From positions 744,001 through 808,000 of the forward strand of contig NW_024881610.1 of assembly GCF_019059575.1 (NCBI RefSeq): DNA of 64,000 nucleotides. Reading direction: 5' to 3'. A program made the position numbers and the translations under genes. Source of the DNA: Amphibalanus amphitrite (taxonomy: Eukaryota; Arthropoda; Thecostraca; Balanomorpha; Balanidae). Below are positions 11,757 through 26,918 of this stretch, piece by piece. The notes beneath the pieces are model-generated. The model was not told where the DNA came from. It did not search any database and saw only the letters and a program-made list of their open reading frames with translations. Numbering within the stretch: the first letter of the stretch is position 1; every line of letters starts with the position of its first letter.

Positions 11757-12555
11757 TCAGAGCAGAGGGTACATGTGTTTGGGCAGCGGCATCAGCTTTC
11801 CCTTCACGTAGTACTTGCACTGGAGACTGGGGCAGCAGGAGGGGAACTGCTTGTTCCGGTTGCCCCAGGCCTGGCGACAGTAGTAGTTCTCCTTCTTCAG
11901 TCGCTTGAAGTCGACGCCCTTGCTCACCAGCGGACACCTGGGAAAAAAGAAACAAATGTGTATGAAATCAGACTGCACGAATAAGGTAATATGAACAACT
12001 AAGTGGCATGACGACGTGACGCTCAATTAATATTTTTTCTTTGCATAATTCTCAAGGCATGTGAAAATCATGATGCGCTCTTATATAGCGTTCCAATAAG
12101 CTAGAACAACTAAACAATAATAAGAACACGAGTCACATCCAGTGAAACCTACGAGTATCTCTCGACGTTGAGGATGCCGTTGATGTCGACACAGGTGCTC
12201 AGCTTGCAGCCCGAGTAGGAGGACGACCAGACGTCCCCCTCGTTGAAGTATTCGTCAATTTGCGGGTCATAACACTGAGTTGGAGCCGTGGAGTACGCTG
12301 GAAAAAGGGGCAAAATTGTATTTATTAATGCATTTCCTCTTATGGTTGCAATAAAAAGAAAAATGCTTGTAGTAGATATGAATTAAATAATGATATAAGT
12401 TATTAGATAATATGAATAAACAAGCAATGTTCATTGAACTCACGTGCCGGTAGCCGAATGTACAGAGCGCCTCTCTGCACCCTGGTGAGATCCATTGGCT
12501 CCCCTGCCACCGCCACGCTGAAGGTAACGAGTGCAAAAACCACACAGAACAGCAT
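11757..12555 (-). CDS. SVWC (Vago-like) secreted cysteine-rich protein, copy D
   Basis: On the minus strand the exons are 12555-12444, 12297-12153 and 11937-11757 (TGA), encoding 145 residues. The signal peptide MLFCVVFALVTFSVAVA is followed by GEPMDLTRVQRGALYIRLPA and the eight-cysteine SVWC module. Intron 1 is only 146 bases. Intron 2 is 215 bases, the same length as and nearly identical to that of gene C. The mature proteins of C and D are almost the same after exon 1, while their signal peptides and promoters differ. The pair is an inverted repeat with about 3 kb between its arms. Function is inferred from the Vago/SVWC family. Confidence 0.87.
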
Positions 12556-12632
12556 ATTGTCGCTTTTTGCACTGCAGACGTGTTCACAGAGAGCTGGTGT
12601 GAATTAATGTGATCCAGAGCTCTCGCATCCGA

Positions 12633-12684
12633 CTTTTATACCAGTGCTCGGCGCCTAGTATGACGCGTTACTCGGGGATTTACG
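12633..12684 (-). promoter_or_regulatory. Gene D promoter: TATA box and kappaB-like motif
   Basis: Reading the minus strand, CGTAAATCCCC (12684-12674; GGGGATTTACG on the plus strand) is followed 44 bp later by TATAAAAG (12640-12633), which lies 78 bp before the ATG. The motif is identical to that of gene B. Confidence 0.7.
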
Positions 12685-12912
12685 CGGAGTTATGAGCCAT
12701 CCCACTATAGGCACCTGAGCTTCATGGCCGAATGTTCCATGCAAGCTGTGGTTGGAGTGGAAGTGGCCGTATATATTCGTGTGGGTGGGGTATGTGTGCT
12801 CATGCATTAGAAGTATACTTATCTAACACATAATACCTGCATAAATAACGCGATTAATGCATTCAGACTTGATCTATAAAGGAAAATAGATCTTCATTCG
12901 GTAAGTGGTAAG

Positions 12913-12918
12913 TTTATT
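12913..12918 (-). terminator. Polyadenylation signal of gene E
   Basis: TTTATT on the plus strand is AATAAA for gene E, about 295 bases after its stop codon. Confidence 0.5.
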
Positions 12919-13212
12919 CGAGTGATTGAGCATAAAGATACACAGCTTTGTCATACAATTTCATCAATATCCAGTACTATAGCATAACATTTACGTCGTA
13001 ACATATGTATTTTTGACAATCTTGCATAACGACACACCGTTCGTTTTGTATGCATTACCACCGCACACCATGTGTTTTTTCCTCTCTCTATGTATCTATG
13101 TAAATCCATGGTTCTATCGAATTCCCCTTGCCATACAGTCACCGATGAACGTATTCACGCATTCATCACCTTACATACGAGTATGCCAGTAAAGCACCAT
13201 TCTATTCGACAA

Positions 13213-14314
13213 TCACAGGTAAGGGTACATGTGCTTGGGCAGCGGCTCTAGCTTTCCCTTCACGTAGTGCTTGCACTGGAGGCTGGGACAGCAGTCGGGA
13301 TACGCCTTGTTTCGATTGCCCCAGGCCTGTCGGCAGTAGAGGTTTCCCGCCTTGAGCCTGGTGAAGTCCACGTTCTTGGTAACCGATGGACATCTGAAAT
13401 AATCATGAGCACTAATAATGAGTGTGCTAAGCAAAGAGGCGATACAAATAAATGAGTGACAGGAAATGAATGGCAGAAGCTGCTCGATAAACGCGGTTTC
13501 AAGCCTTCACACCCCATTGGTTCTATGAAAACTCTACTTTCTTCAGTATGTAAACGTTGAACATTTTTTTTTTCGTCTCCAACCTCACGAATGCTTCATT
13601 TCATGCCAAGTCGTGCCTGATTTGGGAATAAGTCCATCAAAATTTATGGTCAGTGATGTAAAAAGGACACAGAGTGGGAACTGCACCTCAACTATAATTC
13701 ATTATTGACTCAATATGCAAGTAAAAGAGTGCGAAACGCGTCAAGAGACCCACGCAAATGCCCTTCTGTCATTCAGGACTCGACTTACGAGTAGCGCTCC
13801 ACGTGCAGAACCCCTCCGATGTTGACACACGTGTTCAGTTTGCACGCAGAGTACGCCGACGACCAGACATCGCCGACGTCGTAAAACCGGCTCACTTGAG
13901 TATCAAAACACTGCGGGTGGCTGCTCGAGTAGGCTGGAAGCAGTGACAAGGAAGACAAGTGTTGGTTTATGCCATAAACTTTATGACATCAAAGAGAGTA
14001 CTATGCTTCACTGATGGGCACGGGAAGAGCCGTACACCTATTTTTGAATTATTGCTTATCCTAAACATGCCTAAATATACGAGTGAAAATCACTTTATAA
14101 TTATGTATACAAATAATTCCAACTGAAGTAAGCAGATATTCAAAGACAAGCTTATATCTAAGCATGCACTGCATGCCAGTGTAGTGTGCTATTCCTACTT
14201 ACGTGCTGGTAGTCGAATGTAAAGCGGTCCCCTCCTCACGCTGTAAAGATTGTCCGACCCAGCCGTGACAATCACCTGAAGAGCCACCAGCGCCGCTGAT
14301 ACACGCGAAAACAT
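13213..14314 (-). CDS. SVWC (Vago-like) secreted cysteine-rich protein, copy E
   Basis: Minus-strand exons 14314-14203, 13933-13789 and 13393-13213 (TGA) encode 145 residues. All eight SVWC cysteines are kept. The signal peptide (MFSRVSAALVALQVIVTAG) is followed by SDNLYSVRRGPLYIRLPA, the most divergent version of the N-terminal segment: the usual EPMDLTRVQ is replaced while GxLYIRLPA is kept. Exon 2 reads SHPQCFDTQVSRFYDVGDVW and exon 3 has AYPDCCPSLQC. The kappaB-like motif is decayed in its promoter. This suggests that the front of the mature protein and its regulation have drifted while the SVWC core is still constrained. The frame is intact, so I call it a gene rather than a pseudogene. 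Confidence 0.85.
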
Positions 14315-14392
14315 GATCACGGTGCAAAAGAACACGAACGAATTCACTGAGTCCTGGTTTCCGAGTGCAACAGAGGTGCAGGGTCATACTGA

Positions 14393-14452
14393 TATTTATA
14401 CCGGAACGCAGGCCCGGCCCACATGACGCAGCCTCAATTACAACGATTTGCG
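14393..14452 (-). promoter_or_regulatory. Gene E promoter: TATA box, degenerate kappaB-like motif
   Basis: TATAAATA (14400-14393, minus strand) lies 79 bp before the gene E ATG. At the expected upstream position the plus strand reads ACGATTTGCG (about 14443-14452), which keeps GATTTGCG, as in gene G, but has lost the GGG. The site looks mutated. Confidence 0.5.
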
Positions 14453-15280
14453 TGCAGATTGCGGAAGTATGGCCATCAAAGTGAAAAAAGTAATAAAAAC
14501 GTTCTCAAAGCTACGGAACTGCGTCCTGTATTGATTACAAGAAAAGTTGATCATATAATCATCAATACAGCACAGATGCATGAAACATTTCTTAGTTATC
14601 AGAAATGGTCGCGGATATTTGCGATAAACCATTCAACAGAAATGCTTTAGAGTGCCTAGACTCTCGTTTGCTGCTGGCTGTACACAATAAGCTGTGTTTT
14701 TCTACTTAGACCGAGAGCTGTGTATGGGCGGATTTTTAAGGCCGGAACCCACGCTAATCACAGCCTGTTCTGACCTCTACCGTCCCGTTGGGAAATTCTG
14801 GGATCGGTCATAAGATAAGAACGCTTTGAACGTGCTGGACAGAGTGCTAGGTATCGTAACTGGACAGAGCTCGGTTTATGCTAAAATATATGCGCTAATA
14901 TAATATCTTTACATGCTGAACTATCCAGGCACGAGCTAATTTCAAATGCACATTTCTGCGATAAAAAACATAGGCAAGCCTGATTGCAGCTATACTACTC
15001 GCATATCACTCATGACCTGATGACAGCTTTGCACCTTCTTGGGCATCTGTTGTTTGATGTTGTTCTAGGCTGCAACTTTTATCATTCAGAGACCGCTACC
15101 CACCACCAGGACAAGACCACTGACCGCTGCACTGTGACGTCACGGATCGCTACTGACCGCTGATCTGACGTCATTTGTAGTGCAGCAGTAACATGAAAAT
15201 TGCACCATTCATAGAAACCCTCCCATCATCTGCTCTTCGTCCCATCCACATCCTGGAATATAATCCAAACACACCACAGA
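14453..15280. other. Intergenic region between genes E and F
   Basis: This divergent intergenic stretch separates gene E (minus) from gene F (plus). A GTTGGGAAATTCTGGG sequence near 14783-14800 resembles kappaB/STAT-type sites but is far from either TATA box. A short direct repeat of GACCGCT..TGACGTCA-like text occurs near 15090-15175. There is no coding exon or clear repeat. Confidence 0.35.
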
Positions 15281-15285
15281 AGCAG

Positions 15286-15342
15286 CGTAAATCCCGGTGG
15301 TGTCAACAAAAACCGAGACGCTGGACACAGCCACATATAAGG
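15286..15342 (+). promoter_or_regulatory. Gene F promoter: kappaB-like motif and TATA box
   Basis: CGTAAATCCC at 15286-15295 lies 50 bp before TATAAGG at 15336-15342, which is 76 bp before the ATG. The orientation is the same as in genes B, D, G, H and I. Confidence 0.65.
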
Positions 15343-15411
15343 ACCTGGTGCCACCGTTGGCGACACAGTCTATTCATGCGAGTGATTGATCGCCCGCTGA
15401 GAGTACTCACC

Positions 15412-16517
15412 ATGCTGTTCCGCGTCGTTGTGATGGTGGCGGTGTTCCACACGGCTGCTACAGAGGAGCCAGTGGATCTGACCAGGGTGTCAAGAGGGGC
15501 ACTCTACATCAGACTGCCAGCGCGTGAGTTGAAAAAGGGTGGGCTTTTGTATGCAATTACTGTAGGGTGACTCGGTTTCAAGCTTTACTTTAGCAACAGC
15601 TTTCAGTTAGAGTACTCGTTTTATGTTGTTTCGTATAAAAAGTGTTGTTTATCCGCTCATGAAATACTAAAAATAAGCAGCTATCTGTTTTTTTTTTAAT
15701 TAGTACCTAGCAGTTAGTTTTGACCTAAGCGAGGATAACACAGCAATATGTATTTCACAAAATTGTCTATCATCCACGGACTTGGCTTACCAGTTATAAC
15801 GCCTAACTCGCACACTTTTTTTCCCAGCATACTCGAGTAACATGTCGCAGTGTCTGGACCCTCAACTGAACCAGATGTATGACGAGGGTGATTTCTGGTC
15901 CTCGCCCTTCTCTGACTGTAAGCTCAACACCTGTGTGGACATCAACGGTGTGCTCAACGTGGAACGCTACTCGTAAGTTTATTTCAGCATTGAATTGTAG
16001 CTCAGCTAATTGGATTAGTTTCGTAGGTCTACGGAAGCATTGACAAAAGCAATCGCAACAACGCTGTTAAGTACCTATTGAGTTAAAAGGTGCAATTTTT
16101 ATGCAAGTCTACCGTCCTTGCCGCTGTGAGTGACGAGTTCAAACCAGTTCAAATGCCAAATGTATAACGGTTTGAGACTAACGAAACTCATTACGGCCAC
16201 TTGTCATTGGCTTGATGACAAAACAATGCAGTTGTGCATTGAATAAGTGTCTTGATGGATGCCAGTTTGGCAGATACATGAATTGTTCGTCAGTGGGCTC
16301 ATAACGACGTAGCTCAACTCCTCTGTTTTTGCATAGATGCCCGACGGTGGACGCGAGCCTCCTGAAGAAGGAGGGCTACTTCTGTCGCTACGCGTTCGGC
16401 GACAGGAACAAGGCGTTCCCCCACTGCTGTCCCAACATCCGCTGCAAGCACATCGTCAACGGAAAGATGATGCCGCTGCCCGAACAAATGTACCCGGAAA
16501 TGCACACTGCACAGTGA
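15412..16517 (+). CDS. SVWC (Vago-like) secreted cysteine-rich protein, copy F
   Basis: Exons 15412-15523, 15828-15972 and 16337-16517 (TGA) encode 145 residues. The ATG at 15412 is chosen because it opens the signal peptide (MLFRVVVMVAVFHTAA) 76 bp after the TATA box. An upstream in-frame extension exists but lies before the promoter. EEPVDLTRVSRGALYIRLPA follows. Exon 2 begins YSSNMSQCLDPQ with an N-glycosylation sequon (NMS), also seen in G to I. Exon 3 is divergent: C-x14-C replaces C-x18-C between the fourth and fifth cysteines, RYAFGDRNKAF replaces RQAWGNRNK, and the tail is EMHTAQ. All eight cysteines remain. AATAAA is at 16843-16848. Function is inferred from the family. Confidence 0.86.
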
Positions 16518-16842
16518 TAGTTGACATGGCATCCGGAGACTGTCAGTTCGATATAACGTGACATGAGCCGAGACGTCGTGCCAAAGTTTGTCCTGTGGTT
16601 ACCCTGATATGTGTTCAGAAGGATCCTTCCATCATATACCAAAGTGAGGCGCTTGTACGTCGCCATGCGTGTGTGTGCCTCTGCAAATGTTTGAATGTTG
16701 TTTCTGTGTTAGTATGAGCGTGTGGATGAGAAACATCATCGATAAATGTAAAAGCGCTCGCAAGATTCATTTTCTTCCGTAGAGTTAGTGGTTCATGCTA
16801 TCCATCCAATTGTGTTGACTCTGAGTCATGAATCAACTTTTG

Positions 16843-16848
16843 AATAAA
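16843..16848 (+). terminator. Polyadenylation signal of gene F
   Basis: AATAAA occurs about 325 bases after the gene F stop, within AT-rich sequence. Confidence 0.55.
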
Positions 16849-16899
16849 TGCGTCATATTTGTTTGAAAAGATCTCTAGCATCTCCAGGAATATGAAGGC

Positions 16900-18080
16900 A
16901 TTCTTACCCAATTCTAACCTTTACCTTATCTGGATCAGTGACCGATCTTGTTTGGCCTTATCTAGCTATATGCAATCAACTGGAGATTCTCACACTGTAT
17001 TAAAGTGCATGGAATAAGCATGAGTGCGTTCTAGGCATGGTATCGTAGGTTCATAAAAGATTTACTATTCTTAAATTAAAAGTACCAATTAAAGAAAAAT
17101 CGTTCGCAAAGCGCAACACTGAGCGTGAATGAATAAAAGCACACAACTATAGTTCTGGCTCTTTGGATGATGATAATCTTAATACTATCACCAGACCTAA
17201 GAAGAGCCACGATTTTTTGTTTTGTTAAGAGGCATTTAAGCGTTACCCCTAACGTTTGCCATTTTCATTTCCAATCTCAACCTTCCCCGGCCGAAGGGGT
17301 AGGGCACTCAGTTTTTTTTTTCGAGATTGCTCAGAACGCGCTGGTCCCAGAAATAGCTGAAAGTGGCACCCCCGACCTATAATTTAAGCCAGATCTTGTA
17401 ACATCCAAAATGGCCTTAACCTGACCTTCATCTGAGGTCATCACCTAAAGTTGGCCACACCCATAATAAGAAGTGTATCATTTGAACCATGACAAACACC
17501 AAGGTGCCAAAATCACGGTTCTGTGAATTGTGACATTTTTTTGCAAAGATTTTCAACTATACCGAACCTATACCTTGGAGCACTTGACCTGTACTCAGAG
17601 ATCACCGGCTGAACTCAACTAAATCGGGTAGCAGTTGTTACGCATCATAGCGACGCACACGCTCCTTTTACGCGGGGCTCTTCTATATGTTCAATTAAGT
17701 ACGAAACGGCAAGTGTGTATGTGTGTGGGAGGTGGGGGGGGGGGGAGGGGGAAGGGGACTGTCTAAACACCGGCCCTCAGCTGCGCCCTATGTAGAAAAC
17801 TGATAGGTCCGGTGAGGGTCAAGTCGAAAGGGGATGATCAGACGCCTATTCCTTGTGCAGTTTTAAACATCTATGTATGATGAAGAAGGCCACAATCAGT
17901 GATAAGGTTCGTAGTGTGGGGACCTGGTTTTATAGAAGATTGCGAAACCAATCGCGTGAAGCGCAGACAACCGAGCCTTAGAATATTTACGCATTTGGTC
18001 CCATATTGAAGCAGATCTCTGCAATACTTCACTTAAAAATGTAACAAGGAAAGCAGCAACGGCCACTCTAAGAAAAACTT
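16900..18080. repeat. Intergenic region with a decayed AGGTCA-type repeat fragment
   Basis: From about 17270 to 17660 there is a degraded copy of the repeat family with CCCCGGCCGAAGGGG, TTTTTTTTTCGAGATTGCTC and TGACCT-type hexamers (CTGACCTTCATCTGAGGTCA). A G-run lies at about 17730-17755. The flanking parts show no gene. Confidence 0.4.
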
Positions 18081-18087
18081 GCTTATT

Positions 18088-18097
18088 TTTATTTATT
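18088..18097 (-). terminator. Polyadenylation signals of gene G
   Basis: TTTATTTATT on the plus strand gives two overlapping AATAAA signals for gene G, about 290 bases after its stop codon. Confidence 0.5.
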
Positions 18098-18384
18098 TAA
18101 ATGCATCCAGAATGGCGCGTGATCGTATGCATATTCACATGTATCTGTTTACCAACTACAGAGTAGACCTTCATTCAAAGCCTCACTTATACTGAGGCAA
18201 GAAAATCAATTTTCGGAGCATAACATTTATGTCAGCTAAACGCATGTCACATCATAACTCTCACTCATACACATCGCGTGTTGCTTTATACATTCAACTT
18301 CTATTTTACAACACTTTTACTTTGGCTTTGCAGGAAGCGGGTTGAAAATGACGCATCGATAGGCCTCATTCAGATGCTTTGGAT

Positions 18385-22131
<3,747 letters not shown>

Positions 22132-22207
22132 GGTATCAAATCCACAGTACCAAGGTGTGCACAATGGCCTCTCTGGTTGGGTTATGATTGCAGTGGCGCT
22201 GAATCGT

Positions 22208-22259
22208 CTTATATACCATCACACTGTGCACTGTTTTTAGGTGGCGGTTGGGATTTGCG
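22208..22259 (-). promoter_or_regulatory. Gene G promoter: TATA box and kappaB-like motif
   Basis: On the minus strand CGCAAATCCC (22259-22250; GGGATTTGCG on plus) starts 44 bp before TATATAAG (22215-22208), which lies 77 bp before the ATG. Confidence 0.65.
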
Positions 22260-22299
22260 GGGACATTTTGGGATGAGAGGATTATCCATGCTTCTGGAG

Positions 22300-23200
22300 A
22301 GTGGACTTTAATCTGCTCCCCGCGTCGCGAACCTGTCCCCAAAAATGAGCAGTTGTGTCAAAACAATGACAGTGACCACTGCGACTGTTCTCTGTTATAA
22401 GTATTGGCATTCCATGGTTAGAGAAAACGAAGAAAACCGAACAAACTTTTTTAGAAGATAAACAACGTACTACGCTGTTATTTTCCACTCAAATGCGTAT
22501 AGACGTGGGCTCGTCATTGGTAGCAGCATTGGTGAAGCCAGAAAGGAGGCCGGGACGGTGCAAAAAGGGGGGGAATGGGGCATAGTCCCGAAGAGGCTTT
22601 TCAGTATCCAAAATACCCGTTAATATCGCTTTGTAAAGGTTCTGGTGTGCAGGTAAACATCCTTTTTTGATTAACGCTGCTAAGCATTTTTCTTCTTCTT
22701 TAAAACGAAAGCGCTAACATTTTATCGATTTTGGACGTAGCGGGATGTGTTAATTCGCCCTAAATAGTCCGCCATGTGAGTGGAAAATCATGTTTCTAAA
22801 AGGAGATAATTGGTAAGAGCTCGAGCTAAGCTTGCGACTTGTAATCTTCAGCTGTAATTTGTAGATTTTAGAACTAAATTTAGATTGGTGTGGAATTGGA
22901 GTGTTTTATAGTTCAATGGTTCAATGAGAAGTGATTTAATATTCCTGTAAGTATATCATATTATAAGAGAATAATTCACATCAAGCTAATAATGGAATAC
23001 CTACCCAGTGACCCACTTTATTGTGTATAGGGGGTATGCCGCACTAATGGTATGCACGCTTAAAAATATATGGTAAACGTATGTATCCTGCGGGAAGGGA
23101 GCCTATAAGTGCTTCGTATCGTATTTCTAAATCAAAGGTATTTGTGAGCCAGGCTAGATCACAAAAGGTGCAAAAATTCAAAAGCAAATCTAATCATGTG
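22300..23200. other. Intergenic region upstream of gene G
   Basis: This is AT-rich sequence with no coding exon, RNA gene or terminal repeat that I can support. A G-run occurs near 22568. Confidence 0.35.
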
Positions 23201-23219
23201 ATTGGACAATTATGGTCAG

Positions 23220-24740
23220 TCATACTCCGCGCCGGGACGATGCTCGGCGCCAACCGCGCCGGGGCCGGGTGTGGTTGACCCCCCCCCCCCCCCACACACA
23301 CACCTAACTCGGCTCATGGGCCACGCAGCCACAACACGGAACAGGCGGCATTCAAAAGAGCGTCAAATATCATGAATATAATTAGTCATTTTTTGTCCTC
23401 ATTTCTTTAGGTCGGGTCAAAGATCAGGTCAATGGAGGTCATCGAAGATTAAAGTTTGTCTATTTCATTTTTTTTTTTGACAAAACGGCGCATAGTTCGG
23501 GAGCAAATTTGACTATGACCTCGGATTTAACCCAAGAACAACGGTTTAGTCTTCAGAGAGCAAAAACTATTAACCCTCGCCGGCCGAGGGGGGGGGGGGG
23601 CGGGTGCCGCCGCCCCATAGGTTTTTTTTTCGCGATAGCTCCGAACACGTTGGCGATAGAGAGCTGAAACTTGACATACCTGGCCTTTGATTCAAGCCGG
23701 ATCTTTTGACACCAACCGTATTTTCGGGTCAGGTCAGGTCACTGACCTATGACGTCATAAGTGAACCTCTGCACGGTCTTCAGATGTCGCAACTTCGCAA
23801 CGCCCTCACTGCCAGAGGAGATGTCACAGGGAAATGAAACTTGCAGCATCTAGTATTCATTATGAGTCTCACAGCTTGTATATCTCGGATTTTTCCTAAA
23901 GGTCATATGAGGTCAGGTCATTTTCGTGACCTACCTCACCATTATAAGTCAATGGGGAAAATGAAATTTGCTATTCTGGCGCCCGGAACGATCTCCAACT
24001 ATCTCAAGCACACAGAATCGTGATTTGATCCACTCCTTGCGAGGTCACTTTTGCAATGTTGACCTTGCGTGACGTCATTTATGACGTCATCAAGGTCATA
24101 TTAGTCTTTTGTCAATAACTCCCGATCAATTAACCCTCGCCGGACCTATTGGTTTTCTACATACGCGCCGACCGAGGGGGGGGGGCGGGTACGACCCCCC
24201 TCGCCGTTTCGCTCCTGGTAGAGCTAGCGCGTTGCGGAAAAAACGAGCGTGTGCGCCGTTACGAGACGCAGAGATTGGTACCCGATTTTAAGGTCCTAGG
24301 TCAACTGGTGACCTTTGAGGTCAGGTCAAGTGCCCCAAGGTACGGTTCAGTTTTTGGTGAATAACTTCGCAAAAAAACGGCCGCAGAGCCGCGATTTTGG
24401 CAGCATCGTGTTTGCCTCGCTCAGGCGCGTCGATTGATATACTTTTTGTTCGGGTCAGGTCAACTTGGGGTGTTGACCTCAGGTCAAGGTCAGGTCAGCA
24501 CCCTCAGGTCACGAAGCTGGTCAAAAGAGGTCATGTGGCATATCATTCAATTCGGCAGGTCTTCCTGAGGCTATTGGTGGCTTTCCCAACTCGCTAGCTC
24601 AATGTGATCAAGAGTTATTGACGAAAAACTAATATGACCTTGATGACGTCATAAATGACGTCACGAAAGGTCAACATTGCAAAAGTGACGCATCCAACCT
24701 TGCAAGGAGTGCATCAAAAGACGATTCTGTGTGCTCACTG
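23220..24740. repeat. Cluster of AGGTCA-rich repeats with TTAA-CCCTCGCCGG ends
   Basis: TTAACCCTCGCCGG occurs at about 23573 and 24131, each followed by a G-run. Between and after them are AGGTCA and TGACGTCA motifs. The segment 24010-24130 is repeated in inverted orientation at about 24605-24740 (shared: CACTCCTTGC..AGGT, TGACGTCATTTATGACGTCA, CAAGGTCATATTAGT). The segment 23575-24013 is repeated in inverted orientation at 28034-28302 plus 33266-33425, and 24130-24600 at 33432-33897. The segment ends near CACTGGCGGATCCAG, which resembles hAT-type ends. No protein-coding content was recognised. Confidence 0.55.
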
Positions 24741-25164
24741 GCGGATCCAGACTTGCGTTTTGGGGGGGGGGGGGGGCCAACTCCTGCAAGTAACCAAACC
24801 TAGGGTACCCCCAAATCCTGTTTTCTCATCGGATTTAGGCCACTTATTTTTTCGTCACAGCCCTGAAACGATATTTTTTTAAACTAAAAATAAAAAAAAT
24901 ATAGAAATGGTAGCCCACCCAACCCGAGCCTAAATACTACTTTGAAAACACTTCAAATTGCTTTTGTCGACCAATTAGCCCGCTCCGGGTCGGTGTGTGG
25001 CGCAGCCTTCGCGGGCTGGGAGGTGTCGGTTGGACCCCCTGCCGTTCGGCCCCTGATTAAGCTAGAGCTCGCGGAAAAAAAAAAACAGGCGTGTTGCCCG
25101 TGAGTGACGAGACGAAGCCGATGATACCCGATTTTAAGGTCCTTGGTCATTGGTTGACCTTCCA

Positions 25165-25327
25165 GGGCGGTGTTTCACGGTCGTGCTGACAGCCGCTGAC
25201 AGCGCATTCTGCGAGCTAAGGTCAGCCTTCGGTAGTGTTGTGGGTATAAGCTTGTTGATGTCTCCATTGAAACCAAAAGTGCCATCAGCGCTGGCAGCGG
25301 CTGGCAGCGTGCCGTGAAACACCGCCC
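25165..25327. mobile_element. Palindromic MITE, 163 bp
   Basis: GGGCGGTGTTTCACGG at the left end and CCGTGAAACACCGCCC at the right end are perfect inverted repeats of 16 bp. The interior is also partly self-complementary (GCTGACAGCC and GGCTGGCAGC). A related pair of ends bounds 38634-38800. It is too small to code. Confidence 0.6.
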
Positions 25328-25329
25328 AG

Positions 25330-26900
25330 GTCAGGTCACAGACCCAAAAGACGGGAAAATCAGGACCTGTCAGAACCTCCTAAAGTAAGGCTGTAATACG
25401 TTTTTTTGTGCTGATCACAAATTTCATGTTAGTTTGGATCATAGATAATGTCTTCATGCGTTTAGGCCATGTCGGGGCAGGTCAGGTCAGATCAACCAGT
25501 AGGGGTACTTATGGGCGTCCGTATAGCAGGTGTCCACTACCACTGGCAGCTACGTAACATGATACGAAGGCATCAAAACTACTTCGTAAATTTTCAAATG
25601 GCTGCAAAATGCTAAATTCAAAATCAGCTAAACGAAACTATCCTAGAAACATGTTAAACTCGGAAAAGTGCACCGAGGTCATCAAAGGTCAATGACCTGA
25701 CTTGACCGTAAGGTGACATTGGCATCCGCCCTAATGCGTGGGAGCAACATCATATCACATGTTTGAGCGTTTTAAACCACGAAAAGACTATAAAAGCGCG
25801 GATAATGTGAGCCGACATACGCCGAATCGCTATTCCGGCCAAACATGGCCTCCAACATGGCCAAACAGTCTCGAGAAATAGGCCACAAGTCAAAGTTCAC
25901 TTGGGTCAGGGTCATGAAATTTTCAGAATTTGTCACCATGAGGGTACTAAAGTTTCGTCGCGATCGGCTTCATGATACCTTACACGATAACTTCACACGT
26001 CGATCGAGAGTTAAAGCATGGATGAAGGAGAACCTGGGGATGAAGGTTCTTTCATCCATGGTTAAAGTGTGCAATAAGAACTTCTTGGGTGAAGACAAGA
26101 CCAACACTTTTATCAAGCTCACAGATTTTTAATGATACGGTATTTTCTCTACCTACTACGCCCTTCTCACATTCATTTTTCTTAAGTGTTTTTGGGGACA
26201 AAAAATATATGTTGTTCCCCTTTCAGGCTTGGGGGCATGACCCCGTGGCCCCCCTGGATCCGCTAGGCCGAAACTAACTAGGTCGTTTTCAAACGGTCTG
26301 ATATTTCAGGTCATAGTTTGCAAACGGCCGGTGTTTTCAGGTAGTTTCATATGGCCTGACTGGGCCAGGCCGTTTGCAAACGGACCGAATTTTCATACGG
26401 CCTGTAACATATATTCAGATTTCGACATCTGTCGTAGCATCAAATGCTGATGTGGCGCACTCAAAAGCCGGAATTGGTCCTTGGATGCCGTAAGGACCCT
26501 TTAAAGAAATAAGTGACCCGACTGACCCTTAGAGATTGGCCTGAGCTGTGACCGAAATAAGTCTTTTACCGTTTCGCAGGAAGGGACAAAAAGGTCCCTC
26601 ATATGCTTCTTGTGCAATTACGAAACAAAACAATTTTTATCAACGAAAACTCAGTGAGTTTTCCTAAAAAAATTATTGCGCATATTTCGTGAATGAAAAG
26701 TTGCGGGTCATGTCAGGTCAGGCTGCCACAGCAAGTTTGTTAACTTGACAGCTCAATCGATATTTATGCAATAAGACCTTCTCGGGTGACGATAAGACAT
26801 GACGACACTTTATGAAGGAAGCTAGTAAAGTAAACCCGGTAGTTTCTCCATAGGCGCGGGAACCGGGGGGAGGGGGCAGTGGTGGCAGCTTGCCCCCCCC
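25330..26900. repeat. Mixed repeat DNA with AGGTCA fragments
   Basis: Scattered AGGTCA/TGACCT hexamers and a GGCC..AAACGG segment (about 26280-26400, TTTGCAAACGG repeated on both strands) are visible. The left part of a unit repeated at 27124-28030 appears at about 26136-26270. No gene was recognised. Confidence 0.4.
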
Positions 26901-26918
26901 CCCCCCAACTCTGGGGCC

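Noticed and set aside
15193-15411. In-frame upstream extension of gene F exon 1
   Set aside because: It lies before and across the TATA box and would bury the signal peptide. The ATG at 15412 matches the other copies.
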